Under the pieces are notes generated by a model. It saw only the letters and a list, made by a program, of their open reading frames with translations, did no database searches and was not told the DNA's origin. This document shows, piece after piece, positions 28,913 through 39,667 of a stretch of DNA of 64,000 nt. Position 1 is the first letter of the stretch. Each line of letters starts with the position of its first letter. The position numbers and the translations under genes were made by a program. The stretch is taken from the NCBI GenBank assembly GCA_019217005.1, contig JAHBNG010000056.1, forward strand, positions 1 to 64,000, in the 5' to 3' direction. The stretch comes from Chloroflexi bacterium TSY. GTDB lineage: Bacteria; Chloroflexota; Anaerolineae; Caldilineales; Caldilineaceae.

Positions 28913-29340
28913 AAACAACTTGAACAGATTCTTCGTTTCACTCAAGAATGACATGTTCAACTTATTTCATGCTCTTTCATTAAAGCCATCGTAAAGAAGC
29001 ATATGAGAATCACCCATTATGCAGCACGGAAAGTACCCATTGCGTACAATTTGTAGTGGATCAATTTGGTTTGGGCACTGATACGAGTTCAAAATTATGC
29101 TATAATGCAAATTCGTTTATACCGCACTTGCTTATCTATTCTGCGATTGTGATGAAAACATGGTTTTTCCGACAGTTCGACCCGATAAAGCAAAACCATT
29201 TTTTCATACAGAGCTCAGTTTAAGGCAGTGCTTAGGGCTGCTCAGTTCTTACGTGTGGACCAATGAGCCGAGTGCTAAACATCTCTGAGCAGTTCCCAGC
29301 AGAAGAGTATCAGTTTAGTTGTTAGAAAAGGATTTGCCGT
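28913..29340. other. Intergenic region upstream of the epimerase gene
   Basis: AT-rich, no domain-bearing frame. It contains the promoter candidate at 29098. I see no repeat or RNA structure that stands out. Confidence 0.5.
29098..29106 (+). promoter_or_regulatory. Extended -10 promoter candidate for the second epimerase
   Basis: TGCTATAAT gives a perfect TATAAT with the TG extension, 235 bases before the ATG at 29341. No clear -35. Motif evidence only. Confidence 0.3.
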
Positions 29341-30288
29341 ATGACCCATTGTATGATTACCGGTGCGGCTGGCTTTGTGGGTTCACGTTTGAGTGAACTT
29401 TTATTGAGCCAAGGGCACCAAGTCACAGGAATCGATGCCTTTATTCCCTACTATCCTCGCTCCCTGAAAGAACAAAATCTCGTAAACTTAGTCAATCATC
29501 CGAATTTTATCTTTCATGAAGTGGATTTCCGCACAGATGAGTTAATCCCCTATGTAGAAGACGTTGAGGTGATCTTCCATCTGGCCGCGCAGGCTGGCTT
29601 ATTGCGTAGCTGGAGCGAATTTGATTCGTATATGACATGCAATGTTCAAGCCACACAGCGTTTGCTTGCAGCCATAACGTCCGAGACAAGCGTAGTGCAA
29701 CACTTCATTCACATCTCGACATCATCTGTCTATGGGCGATTTGCCACGGGCAATGAGGACTCTCCATTGGCGCCTGTTTCGCCCTATGGCATTACAAAGC
29801 TAGCCGCAGAAAATCTCTGCTGGGCTTACGCGGCCAAAGACGATTTGCCCGTTACTGTTTTGCGTCTTTACTCTGTCTATGGCCCTGGCCAACGGCCAGA
29901 TATGGGCTACAATATTTTCATTCGCTCAATTTTGGATGGCAAGATGATTACCGTCTTTGGTGATGGCGAGGATAGTCGCAGCAATACCTATGTCGATGAT
30001 TGTGTCCGGGGAATCGCGTTGGCCATGGAACACCGTGACAAGAGCATTGGCGAGACATTCAACATAGGCGGCGGAGAAGAGGTCACAGTCAATCAAGTGC
30101 TGTCCATGTTAGAAGAGTTGTCGGGCAAGGAGGTCAAAACCATATCTGGGCCAAAGCGCCCTGGAGATCAGCGCCGGACGATGGCGGACACCACAAAAGC
30201 AAAAGAGCTACTCGGCTATATACCGACGACGTCGGTGCGGGATGGCTTGCGTGTGCAGCTCGAATGGCAGAGAAAGATAAACACCTAA
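29341..30288 (+). CDS. NAD-dependent nucleotide-sugar epimerase
   Basis: 315 residues. GAAGFVG (residues 8-14) binds the dinucleotide; the catalytic triad is in STSSVYG and YGITK (about residues 122-159). [15 protein letters not shown] motif near residue 180 and an R-rich substrate loop (SNTYVDD) are those of UDP-glucose/UDP-glucuronate 4-epimerase-type enzymes. It should interconvert hexose or uronic acid nucleotides in the cytoplasm for polysaccharide or sugar catabolism. ATG preceded by AAAGGATTTGCCGT. Monocistronic. The GalE/GlcUA choice cannot be made from sequence alone. Confidence 0.87.
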   Translation: MTHCMITGAAGFVGSRLSELLLSQGHQVTGIDAFIPYYPRSLKEQNLVNLVNHPNFIFHEVDFRTDELIPYVEDVEVIFHLAAQAGLLRSWSEFDSYMTCNVQATQRLLAAITSETSVVQHFIHISTSSVYGRFATGNEDSPLAPVSPYGITKLAAENLCWAYAAKDDLPVTVLRLYSVYGPGQRPDMGYNIFIRSILDGKMITVFGDGEDSRSNTYVDDCVRGIALAMEHRDKSIGETFNIGGGEEVTVNQVLSMLEELSGKEVKTISGPKRPGDQRRTMADTTKAKELLGYIPTTSVRDGLRVQLEWQRKINT

Positions 30289-30294
30289 CCTGGA

Positions 30295-30332
30295 CAAGGC
30301 CGCTTCTCTACCAAGGCCGCTTCTCTACCAAG
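30295..30332. repeat. 17-bp unit in tandem, two copies
   Basis: CAAGGCCGCTTCTCTAC occurs at 30295-30311 and 30312-30328 and begins again with CAAG. Lies just after the epimerase stop codon. A recent slip duplication; no function inferred. Confidence 0.7.
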
Positions 30333-30350
30333 CCAAAACCAAAAGGGCAA

Positions 30351-30412
30351 GATGATTAAGATGAATGAGATGACAGGATGAATGAGATGACCAACCATTC
30401 ATCTTAATCATC
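30351..30412. repeat. Hairpin with perfect 17-bp arms
   Basis: GATGATTAAGATGAATG (30351-30367) and its exact complement CATTCATCTTAATCATC (30396-30412), loop of 28 bases containing more copies of GATGAATGAGATGA. Could terminate the epimerase transcript; no U-run follows. Confidence 0.5.
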
Positions 30413-30485
30413 TCATTCATCGTATCATGTTCAGCGCCTTCTTGCTCGATGTGCAAGAAATTGGTTAATAAGGGCCTAATACCCA

Positions 30486-31340
30486 ATGCCTCAAACACCC
30501 ATTCTCTCTCACATACAGGCAACAGAACTCTTAAACGCCCGCACGACGGGTCAGGAACAGTATAATGTTTCGCTCGATCTGGGGCGTAGTCAATCTACCG
30601 TTACCCTGACAAAGCAGGGCGTTGTTCTGCCTGGTGCTCTGGAACTCGGGTGGAAACGGCTCCAGAAGATCACTCGGAATGCCAATGCCTGTTTTTATGT
30701 CGTTGAAAGCAATCGATTAGAGAAGATTCAGCTCTTTTCGGAAGAATATAATCGACTCTATTCGTTGATGCCTACCACAGGCGCTCCGACCATGCTCGTA
30801 TCGGGCATCCCCATGCATCGCATTAAGGATACGGATCCATGGCTCGATACGGAAGAAAAGATTCGAGCAGCCGGACCTATAGGTGGTTCCGTTCTGGATA
30901 CAGCAACCGGTTTGGGGTATACTGCAACGGCTGCGGCCAAAATGGCTGACTGTGTTACCACAATCGAACTGGATCCAGTTGTGCTAGACATTTGTCGCGC
31001 AAATCCTTGGTCACGGGAACTCTTTGAACAACCAAACATCGAACAACTGTTTGGTGATAGTTTTGATGTGATCGAACGATTGGAAGAAGCGCGCTATGAT
31101 CATATAATCCATGATCCACCGATGTTCAGTCTGGCGGGGCATCTCTATTCAGCTGAGTTTTACTCCCTTCTCTTTCGAGTATTGCGCAGAGGCGGGAAAC
31201 TGTTTCACTATGTTGGCAATCCGGACAGCAAGAGTGGACGTAACGTAACCAAGGGAGTTCTGGAACGTATTCGAAGTGTAGGATTTGTGCAGATTCAGCG
31301 TAAGCCCCGGGCATTTGGAATTGTCGCTGTAAAACCGTAG
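30486..31340 (+). CDS. SAM-dependent methyltransferase-fold protein
   Basis: 284 residues. The C-terminal two thirds form a Rossmann methyltransferase: motif I VLDTATGLGYTA (about residues 135-146), acidic residue in TTIELDPVV (about 158-166), and IHDPPMF as motif IV. The N-terminal 90 residues are a small beta-rich domain. The layout resembles spermidine-synthase-like or archaeal-type methyltransferases rather than known RNA enzymes; substrate unknown. A DPP motif could suggest an exocyclic-nitrogen target, but this is weak. ATG start with AAGGGCC upstream. Family C and F elements follow its stop. Confidence 0.75.
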   Translation: MPQTPILSHIQATELLNARTTGQEQYNVSLDLGRSQSTVTLTKQGVVLPGALELGWKRLQKITRNANACFYVVESNRLEKIQLFSEEYNRLYSLMPTTGAPTMLVSGIPMHRIKDTDPWLDTEEKIRAAGPIGGSVLDTATGLGYTATAAAKMADCVTTIELDPVVLDICRANPWSRELFEQPNIEQLFGDSFDVIERLEEARYDHIIHDPPMFSLAGHLYSAEFYSLLFRVLRRGGKLFHYVGNPDSKSGRNVTKGVLERIRSVGFVQIQRKPRAFGIVAVKP

Positions 31341-31443
31341 GCTCATCTATGGAAAAGATCTTTCGTCCAGAAAGTGTGCAAATTGGCACTCACATTGCCT
31401 AAATTTTACAGATTTGCACGCTTTCGTCTGATGAGCGCAACCT

Positions 31444-31522
31444 TATAGCCACGTCATTTAAATTTCGACCATTCATTCCAAAATTGTTCAGACTAAATGT
31501 CGTAATGAATGTACGAAGTTTA
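31444..31522. repeat. Palindromic repeat (family F), copy 2
   Basis: Starts TATAGCCACGTCATTTAAAT and ends GTACGAAGTTTAA; the arms can pair over about 20 bases. It directly adjoins the family C element at 31523. Related to 71-145 and to the ends of 42098-42309. Confidence 0.55.
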
Positions 31523-31606
31523 AGAACCTATCCGAAAAGTGGTTGTGAGTCCATCCACCTTCTCGGGCGAGAATACGCCGTCACAGAACTTTTCGGATAA
31601 GCACTA
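31523..31606 (+). repeat. Structured upstream element (family C), copy 4
   Basis: Starts AGAACCTATCCGAAAAGTGG and ends ACTTTTCGGATAAGCACTAA; outer stem TATCCGAAAAGT with ACTTTTCGGATA is perfect (12 pairs), then TGTGA with TCACA, and an inner hairpin TTCTCG-GG-CGAGAA. It lies 40 bases upstream of the subtilase start, in the same orientation. Confidence 0.78.
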
Positions 31607-31645
31607 AGCGGCTTCTCAATTTGGGGTGAAGAAGTAGGAGCATTT

Positions 31646-34600
31646 GTGAAGACATTGTTGAATCGTCGAGTGCGCCTTGTGATTGGCCATATTTTGGTCG
31701 GTGCACTTGTTCTGGTTGCCATGGCCTTTCTGTTGCAACAGCTGTTTCTAACCATGGGCTTGATGCAGACGGCAGGTTCTATTCTCCTTACTTCTCGAAT
31801 GCCTCATTTATCTCCAAATCACGGCGCGACAGAAGCAAAAGCTCTTGGCGATTCCACGTCCAAACAGCCTGCCTTAATTACGGTAGAGCCCAATGATGAC
31901 CCGATCAACATGGTGCTCTACCGTTCGGCCTGGCAAGCGTGGCGGGCATTGCCAAGCGAGTATAAAAAGAAAGTTGATCCACGCATTTTGGCCGAACTAG
32001 CGGGAGATGTAGAGCCTACGCATCTGAGACGAAGTCAAGCTGATAGACCTTTTGAATCCCAAGCACCTCGCTCGCAAACACGCTTTCTTGTTTACTTGCG
32101 GACCCAAATTAACCCGCAACAGGCGCTTCAGAATCGCGTCTTTGCCAGCGCCTTAGAACAGCGCCAGACGGTGCTCAGCATCTTGAATGAACATGCGCAG
32201 GTGAGTCAATCTGGCGTTCGCACGCAGCTCGAGGCATCTTTAACTACAGGAGATGTGGCGAGCTATCACGCTTTCTATATTGTCAATGCGCTGGCTGTAG
32301 ATGGCGGTTTGGCAACAATTGTCGATTTGGCGCGACGCTATGATGTGGAACGAATTGTTGCAAATTATCCCCTTGTGCCACTCTGGAATGGAGCGCAATT
32401 TCCCGCTTTACTTTTGTCTAAAACCGCTCCTCTCGCGGCGAAAGAGCGATTGTTTGGTCTCCAGAAACGTTCTCTCCTATCTTCCGACGCGAAGATATCG
32501 AGCAAAACTTTTCTGGAAAAGAAAATGGTGATGAGGCCCAACCGTCAATTTGATGTCCCTTCTCTGAATTGGAATATTGAATTGGTGGAAGCGAATCGTG
32601 TCTGGCGCGGTTTGCATGTACGTGGGGAAGGTGTTGTTGTGGCCGGGTTTGATACTGGAGTTGTCTATCAACACCCTGCAATTGTTGACAAGTACCGCGG
32701 GAATGAGGGTGGAGAGTTTAACCACAACTACAACTGGTTTGAACCCGACAGTCATCTCTATCCAGACGGCAATCTCGGTCCAAGCGCCGGGGTGGTTCAG
32801 AATTAGGTTTACACTTTTGATACATAGATAAAAATCTATATGAGGTCATTTTCTGCCTGAGCATGGCTCAAAGTAGAAAATATAAACATCTTTTCTCTTT
32901 GCAAAAATGTAAACCTAATTGTCCGCCTAAAATGAACCACCCCCAAGCGCCACCAACGAACCACATGATTGCGACTCGTTTAGTACCCATGGCACCCACA
33001 CCATCGGCACAATGGTTGGTGGCAATAGCATTGATCCGCAAAGCGGGACCATGATTGGGGTGGCACCAGCAGCTAAATGGATTGCGGTTCCCGGGATTTG
33101 TAACGCGACAATGCCTGGGAATTTGGGTGATGACATTGGGGGACTCAAAGCATATCAATGGTTACTCTGCCCAACCGACTTGAGTGGCGACTTATCGACG
33201 GCCAATTGTTCTAAAGCTCCTCATGTCATCAATAATTCGTGGGGATCGGCCAATCCGCTCAACGATGTATTTCGTCCCGCCATCCAAGCATTACGAGCGG
33301 CAGGGATCGCACCGGTTTTTGCATCGGGCAATCCACAAGCTGGCTTTGGGTCGATTGGGGCACCCGCCAATGCACCTGAAGCAATTGCCGTCGGTGCCAC
33401 AGATGCTCGTGATCAGGTGGCAGCTTTTAGCGGGCGTGGGCCGTCTTACTATGTAGGCGAACAGAAGCCCGAGTTAAGCGCCCCAGGCGATGAAGTGCGC
33501 AGTTCAGTGCGGCGGAATGAGTATGACTCGTACTCTGGAACAAGCATGGCTGCTCCCCATGTCTCCGGATTGATCGCCTTGATGATCTCGGCGGATCTCA
33601 AAGATGGTACACGGGATTTTAGCGTGGACGAATTGGAGCAATTTATGCAGTTGACCGCCGTCGATTTGGGGCCTTCTGGTCCAGACAACGAGTATGGTCA
33701 CGGGCGCATCAATACGTATGAAGCGGTCAGTTGGACGTTGGCATCAGGGGATTTGAGCGGCTCTGTCAACGATGTAGAAACCGGTCTACCAATCGCTTCT
33801 GCGAGCATTTCTGGCAGGAAAGCGAGCGATGAAATCGATTTCTTGGTCAAAACAGGTGATAGCGGTGTTTATTCACTGACGGTTCCCGTGGGAACGTTTG
33901 ATGTTTTGGTTGAGGCTTGGGGATACTATAGCCAAACATTTCGCAGCCAAACAGTCTTTCCGAGAATCTTATCGGTCAAAGATTTTTCGCTAAAAGCACA
34001 GCCACGCACCATCTTGAATGGTGTGATTCAAACGTCCGAACGCAAAAATCGCGCATTGCTCGCAGACAGCACTCTGGAGAATTTGCCGATCCCTGGTGCG
34101 CCCGTGAGCGGTGCGCGTATCTACGTTGTCGATGCACAAGCCGTTTCTACGGGAAGCACAAGTGATGGCACATATTCGCTCGCACTACCACCCGGCACAC
34201 ACCAACTTGTGCTTGAGGCCGAACGCCATCGAACATTAACGTTTACTGTGACGATTCCAACCGCCTCCTCCGAAGCATCAAACAGCACTCGAACTGTGAC
34301 AACAGAGAGCGCCTTCTCTGCCAAAACGCTCAACCTCAGTCTGGAACCAGCCCCCAAAATTCTCCTGGTCAATGCCGATGCGCATTTAGGTTGGTTTTTT
34401 GGATGGCCTGTCCACCGTATCGTAGAGGATGCATTGGAACAACAGGGATATCAGTACGATCTGTGGCATATCGAGTATACAGGATTCAACGACACCCAAA
34501 CATTGGCTGATGGGCAGATCGGTCGTGGCGTTCCGTCATTGGAGACGCTCAACGGCTATGATGTTGTCATCTGGTTGCACAGCGGGTGCAGTAGCTCATT

Positions 34601-37600
34601 CTGCGTCATTAGCGGTCGTGGTCCAAGTGCGATTGGAGCCGAAGACGAACTCATTGCCTATTTGGACGGAGGTGGTCGACTCTTTCTCTCTGGCCAAAAC
34701 GTAAGCCCGCCAGACTTTGGAGAATCCCGTCTTTTTGATGACTATTTGTTGGCCAAGCGCGTAGAAGAAACGGCCGCCAGCGAAGGTGATACGCTTGTCG
34801 GACTCGATTTTTGGGCGGACCTGGAATTGGACATCACAAATGCCAGTCTCTATGGATTTGCCAACGGCGTTTTAACGCTATCGCCAGACTCAATTGACCC
34901 TGTGGAAGAGAGCGGTGCTGCCATCTCCCTCATATTGCAAGACGGAGATGGCAGCACCGCTGCGTTGGCGATCAATCCATGCGACAAGACATACAGGGCG
35001 CTCTATTTTGCTGCGGGGTTGGAGAATGTTGCGCGGCGTGGGGAGAGTAGAGCTACGGCTCTACCTATTGCCATGAACCGTTCATTGGATTGGCTCATTC
35101 AGCAGCGTGAAGAATATGCCTTGAACATCACAGCAGCCACCAAGGAACAGGTAGCACAACCCGGACTGAGAACCCATTTTCCACTTCGTTTGATCAATAC
35201 CGGACAGACAGAGCTCTCGATACAGTTGGGTGTGCAGCAAATGGGAAATGAGCATGACCAGTGGCAAACGCGGATTTACACTGGTCGATTGCCTCCAGCC
35301 TCTTTCGATCTTCCCTCCAATGTGGAAGAACTCACTGAGCCCATTCTGTTGCCCCCCTGTGGGCTGGTCACAGTGACGCTTGTTGTTGACCTACCAGCAT
35401 CAGCCAAGGACGGTGAGGAGTCAATATTTCAAGTGCTTGCACAGACAGATTCGGCTGACCAGACCGCAGGACAAGTCGAGTTGGTTGCACGTGCTTTTTC
35501 GGCGTGGCAAGTAGAACCCGAATTACCGACATCACGCACTCGCTTGATGGTTGCAGCACTCCCTGGAGATACCCATCTTTATGCAATTGGTGGATGGAAA
35601 AATGCCAATGCATTTGAAAACAGCAATGATTTGAACAACACATCGCTTGCCAACGAACGATATGATGCATGTCATAATCAATGGGAGCAGATGGCTCCGC
35701 TGCCTGAACCCCTGGGCGATAGCGGGATAGCTGTATTGAATGGGAAAATCTATGTTGTTGGTGGCAGAATTAGCACCCATTCTAATAACACAATTCATGA
35801 TGGGGTCTATCGCTACAATCCTGCAAGTGATGAGTGGCAAAGTGAGCCTCCTTTGCCGCGAGCGCTCATGGGGCCAGCGGTAGCTGCTGCACAGGGTAAG
35901 CTCTATGTGTTTGGTGGTCGCACTGAAGATGAACTCAGCGATGCCGTCTATGTTTTTGATCCCAAATCGAATCGCTGGCAAAAATTGGATCCTCTCCCTG
36001 GCGGTAAACGTGTTGCGGCGGCAGCGGCAACCATAGATGGGAAAATCTATGTCGTTGGCGGTGCGCCAACGAGAAAACGGGTGGATGTTTATGACCCAGT
36101 GACCAACCAGTGGTCGACAGCCCCCAATACAAATATGGGGCGGGCAGATGCGGGCCTTGCCGCAGCACCCGATGGATATCTCTATTTGACAGGTGGAGGA
36201 AATCCGCAGGATAGTCTCCGCACGACAGAACGCTATCGCCCAGGCAGCTCATCGTGGCAACTCCTTCCTTCTTTGAACGACAGAAACCATCGTGGGGGGC
36301 GGGCTGCTTATGCTGCGGGGCTCGTCTTTATCGTCGGTGGAGATTCAAGCCTGCAATCAACTGAATCGCTTCAGGTTCGTACATCTTTTTGTCAATCTAA
36401 GAAATCCGTCGAGCAAAACGCAACAGCGAGCACGGATAAAATCCGCTATGCTGTGAACCTGTATGCGGATCCAGAACAAGCAATGATGGCTCAAGTGATC
36501 GATCCAATTCCTGACCGAACCAGATTCTTGGGGTTTGCGAGCAATTCGGCTGGAGCAATTTTTAATGCTGAAACCAATCAAGTTGAATGGCAAGGCGATA
36601 TCCCTGCGGGATCGGAACCAATTTCGTTTACGTATGAGCTAAAGTTAGTCGGTTCAGGATGGATGAATGGTGAGATTGTGGCGAGCAGGGCATCCTTTAC
36701 AGGCCGATTCGCTGATGATCAGCAAGTGATTCGCTTTGACCGTCCTGTTACCAACAAGATCTTTTTATCTGATTTTTCCGACAGCACAATCGATGTTGAT
36801 CAAGAAGCGGCAATCCGCGGAGAGAGGCTGAATTATACGGTAAAACTGGAGAGTCGAACCATTGCCGGTGGTGGCGTAACGGTGACAAATCCATTACCAG
36901 AAGGATTGGTCTATGTCCCTGATAGTCTCTCCTATGCAAATGGAACAGGCAGATTTGATCCAGACAAACGAGTTGTTCATTGGCAAGGCACGATTGGGAC
37001 ACCCAATGATGCTTATCTGAACGTTCAAGGCAAATATATCTGGCGCGATTCAAATCGAGAGAGCAGTGATCCTTCAGCTCGGTTTCCTGTCGCGTTTGAT
37101 TGGATCGAGATCAAGGAGAGTGGGACGCGTGTGCTAGATAGCGTAGATGATTATGACTGCGGTTTTCCGATTGGCTTTTCATTCCCTTTTTATGGCGAAG
37201 AGCAGAGAAGCTTCTGCACCAGCACCAATGGATTTATTTCATTCGATGCTGATGGGGATGCAGATTACACCAATGCATGTCCTCTACCTGACCGCTTTGG
37301 CAATAGTGGTCTGATCGCAGCTGTGTGGGATCTGCTCTACTTGGCAGATGGTGTCTATTATCAAACTTTGGGCAAAGCGCCGAATCGCGCTCTGGTTGTC
37401 GAATGGGTCAACGCCGAACACATTACGCCCTTCGATCCTGTTCGGTCGACCTTTCAGATTGTTCTGCATGAAAATGGGATGATCTTGATGCAGTTTTTGG
37501 ATGTTGAAGACGAGAGTGGCAGTCTATCGACAACGGGGATCTCTAGCCCCGCACATGATGAAGGGATTACCTATGCTTGTGGGCAAGAAGAGTCATTACA

Positions 37601-38591
37601 GGACGAACTCGCTGTACTTTTTGTTCCACCTGGAATCAGTATTGGCCAAGCACGTACAGATCTCTCATACACTGTACAGATTGCAAATTCCGTTCCTGCA
37701 AATGCACCCTTGACGAATACAGTGACAATTTCCGATGGATTCGTTGCATATACCCGAGGCATTACCACCAAAATTAACCCGGTTAGCCTGGACGAATCGA
37801 CCTTCAAGGTCGGACAGGATGAGTATAACATCGGAGATCGTGTTGAGTATCAGGTTCTTGTACACAATACAGGTTTGTTCACAGCAACCGATACAACGGT
37901 GAGCCATCGTCTGCCAGATTCCCTTGTTTATATACCAGATTCTGTCACCTGTCAGATCGGTTCTTGTACATATGCAGAGGGCGAAATCAGATGGACAGGA
38001 GAGGTAGCTCCATCTGCGCCAGTGATATTGCGATATGCAGCACACTTGCGCACGCTGTTGTCGGATCTTTCCCTCGTTAGGAATATTGCGCAAATTGATG
38101 ATGGTTTTGGCGGTAGGCATGAGCTACGGGCTCATTTTATGGCGCGCAGTTCAAATCTGAGCGATACGCTCGTTCAAATTCACTGGCCATTTGTGGAGCC
38201 AGGGATGCAAATCACGTTTGAGAGCTATGTGCGCAACATTGGTGCAGTCGCAACGACTGCTTCACTGGAGATACTTCTGCCGTCACAATTCAAATTTTTG
38301 GAGGATTCTTTGGCCTGTGGAACGGGAACCTGTCGTCAACAAAATGGCGTGTTTAATTGGAGTGGCCAGATCGAACCGCGCAGCGCAATTCCGATTCGCT
38401 TCACATTGCAGACACCAAGAGACGCCGAAATTGGCCAAACGTACCCTGTCCAGATAGAGATCATTGATGATGGACGGCAAGAGAGGATTCTGAGAGACGC
38501 ATTCATTATGGTTTCACATCTCACCTACTCCCCAGTCACTGTGGGACCTTCCAGACCCTCTTCGATTTATTTGCCGCTTTTTACACGGTGA
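31646..38591 (+). pseudogene. Giant secreted subtilase (S8) with kelch and DUF11-type repeats, split by a MITE
   Basis: Starts GTG after TAGGAG. A membrane/signal segment (about residues 9-35) is followed by an S8 domain: Asp in AGFDTGVVYQHP, His in HGTHTIGTMVG, oxyanion Asn in VINNSWG and Ser in GTSMAAPHVSG. Then come two carboxypeptidase-regulatory-like beta domains, six kelch blades (for example GKIYVVGG), several DUF11-like repeats, and a YLPLFTR end typical of exported Chloroflexota proteins. The MITE at 32789-32943 cuts the gene shortly before the His motif. Without it and one CAAGCGCC duplication the frame is continuous and encodes 2260 residues. The intact enzyme would be an extracellular or surface protease. 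As found, the 5' piece has only the Asp and the 3' piece lacks a signal. Confidence 0.88.
32789..32943. mobile_element. 155-bp MITE (family A), copy 3, inverted
   Basis: Reverse complement of the copies at 10908 and 20930, with the ends GGGGTGGTTCAGAATTAGG and TGAACCACCCC. It is flanked by the exact 8-bp duplication CAAGCGCC (32781-32788 and 32944-32951). It disrupts the subtilase gene 16 codons before the catalytic His-containing motif. Confidence 0.93.
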
Positions 38592-38653
38592 GTCAACGCA
38601 AAGTCTAGAAAGAAATTAGAAATAAGACACCGATGAACACGGATGCACAGCGA

Positions 38654-39640
38654 CTACGCATTCTCCTGCAATCGTTTGCGCGCCAGCTCACAATACTCCT
38701 CTGAAATGTCGTATCCAACGTAAGGTCGCCCACTCTGTTTGGCAGCAACACAGGTTGTGCCAGAGCCACAAAAGGGATCCAGCACGGGCTCGTCTGTATA
38801 AGAGTAGAGGCGGATTACACGATCAGCAAGCTCGAGTGGAAATGGTGCTGGATGACCAACACGCTTGGCAGACTCTGGAGAAATCTGCCAAACCGACAAT
38901 GTCGCCCGCATGAATTCATCACGCTCGATATCGGAGGTTCCTCTGTCTGGGCGGGCAAATTCATCCTTGGCAAAGACCAATAAATATTCATGCAGATCAC
39001 GCAAACGAGGTGCTTTGGCGCTCATCCAACTGCCCCAAGCACAACTGCTGTTGGCCCCCTGCCCCTTTTGCCAGATGACCTCACCCATGGGTAAGAAGCC
39101 AAGCTTCTCATGCAGATCATAGTAGTGTGCATGAAGAGGAATATAGGGCTTTCGTCCCAAATTGGCAATGTTCACGACGTATCGTCCACCGGGTTTTAGG
39201 ACTCGATAAACTTCCTGCCCGACGTTGCGCATCATGCTTAAATACTCATCAAAGGAGATATCATCATCATATTCTTTCCCAACATTGTAGGGAGGTGAAG
39301 TAAACGCAATGCCCACACTCTCATCTGGAACATGATCCATCTTTTCAGCTGTCTGACAATAAATACGATTTGCCCATTCGCTCAGAGGTTTGCTTGGAAT
39401 ATTGCGAGGTGCCTGTTCTGCCAGACCATTGTCAAAGCAAGAGCGTCCTAATTGCGCTGCTTGAGTTGGTGTTCCCTCTTCGCTCACGTCACTTTGAGCA
39501 CTCTGTTCCTTTCCGGTTTCAGCCTGGACAGTTGAGCCATTCACGCTATACAGGTTGCGTGCATAAAAATCTGAAGAGTCATGTCCTTCCCGCCGAGGGG
39601 TACCAAACGCAGAGGTTTTTGTCATATCAATTTCTTTCAT
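38654..39640 (-). CDS. DNA methyltransferase, beta class (N4-cytosine or N6-adenine)
   Basis: 328 residues. Motif [11 protein letters not shown] (about residues 110-118) precedes motif [10 protein letters not shown] (about 290-298), the beta-class order; SPPY favours N4-methylcytosine. A target-recognition stretch lies between them ([20 protein letters not shown]). The first 85 residues are not conserved and low in structure; the true start could be the second ATG (MTKTSAF). No restriction endonuclease gene is adjacent, so it looks like an orphan methylase with a regulatory or protective role. It ends 62 bases from the convergent subtilase gene. Confidence 0.85.
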   Translation of the reverse strand: MKEIDMTKTSAFGTPRREGHDSSDFYARNLYSVNGSTVQAETGKEQSAQSDVSEEGTPTQAAQLGRSCFDNGLAEQAPRNIPSKPLSEWANRIYCQTAEKMDHVPDESVGIAFTSPPYNVGKEYDDDISFDEYLSMMRNVGQEVYRVLKPGGRYVVNIANLGRKPYIPLHAHYYDLHEKLGFLPMGEVIWQKGQGANSSCAWGSWMSAKAPRLRDLHEYLLVFAKDEFARPDRGTSDIERDEFMRATLSVWQISPESAKRVGHPAPFPLELADRVIRLYSYTDEPVLDPFCGSGTTCVAAKQSGRPYVGYDISEEYCELARKRLQENA

Positions 39641-39667
39641 TCATCAGCCACTAGGGCGTAGCTGAGA

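Noticed and set aside
30295..30412. Small CRISPR-like repeat region after the epimerase gene
   Set aside because: Only two 17-bp units, directly adjacent without spacers, followed by one hairpin.
33012..38591. Separate 1859-residue protein starting MVGGNS
   Set aside because: The start lies inside the HGTHTIGTMVG catalytic motif; the frame is the 3' part of the MITE-split subtilase.
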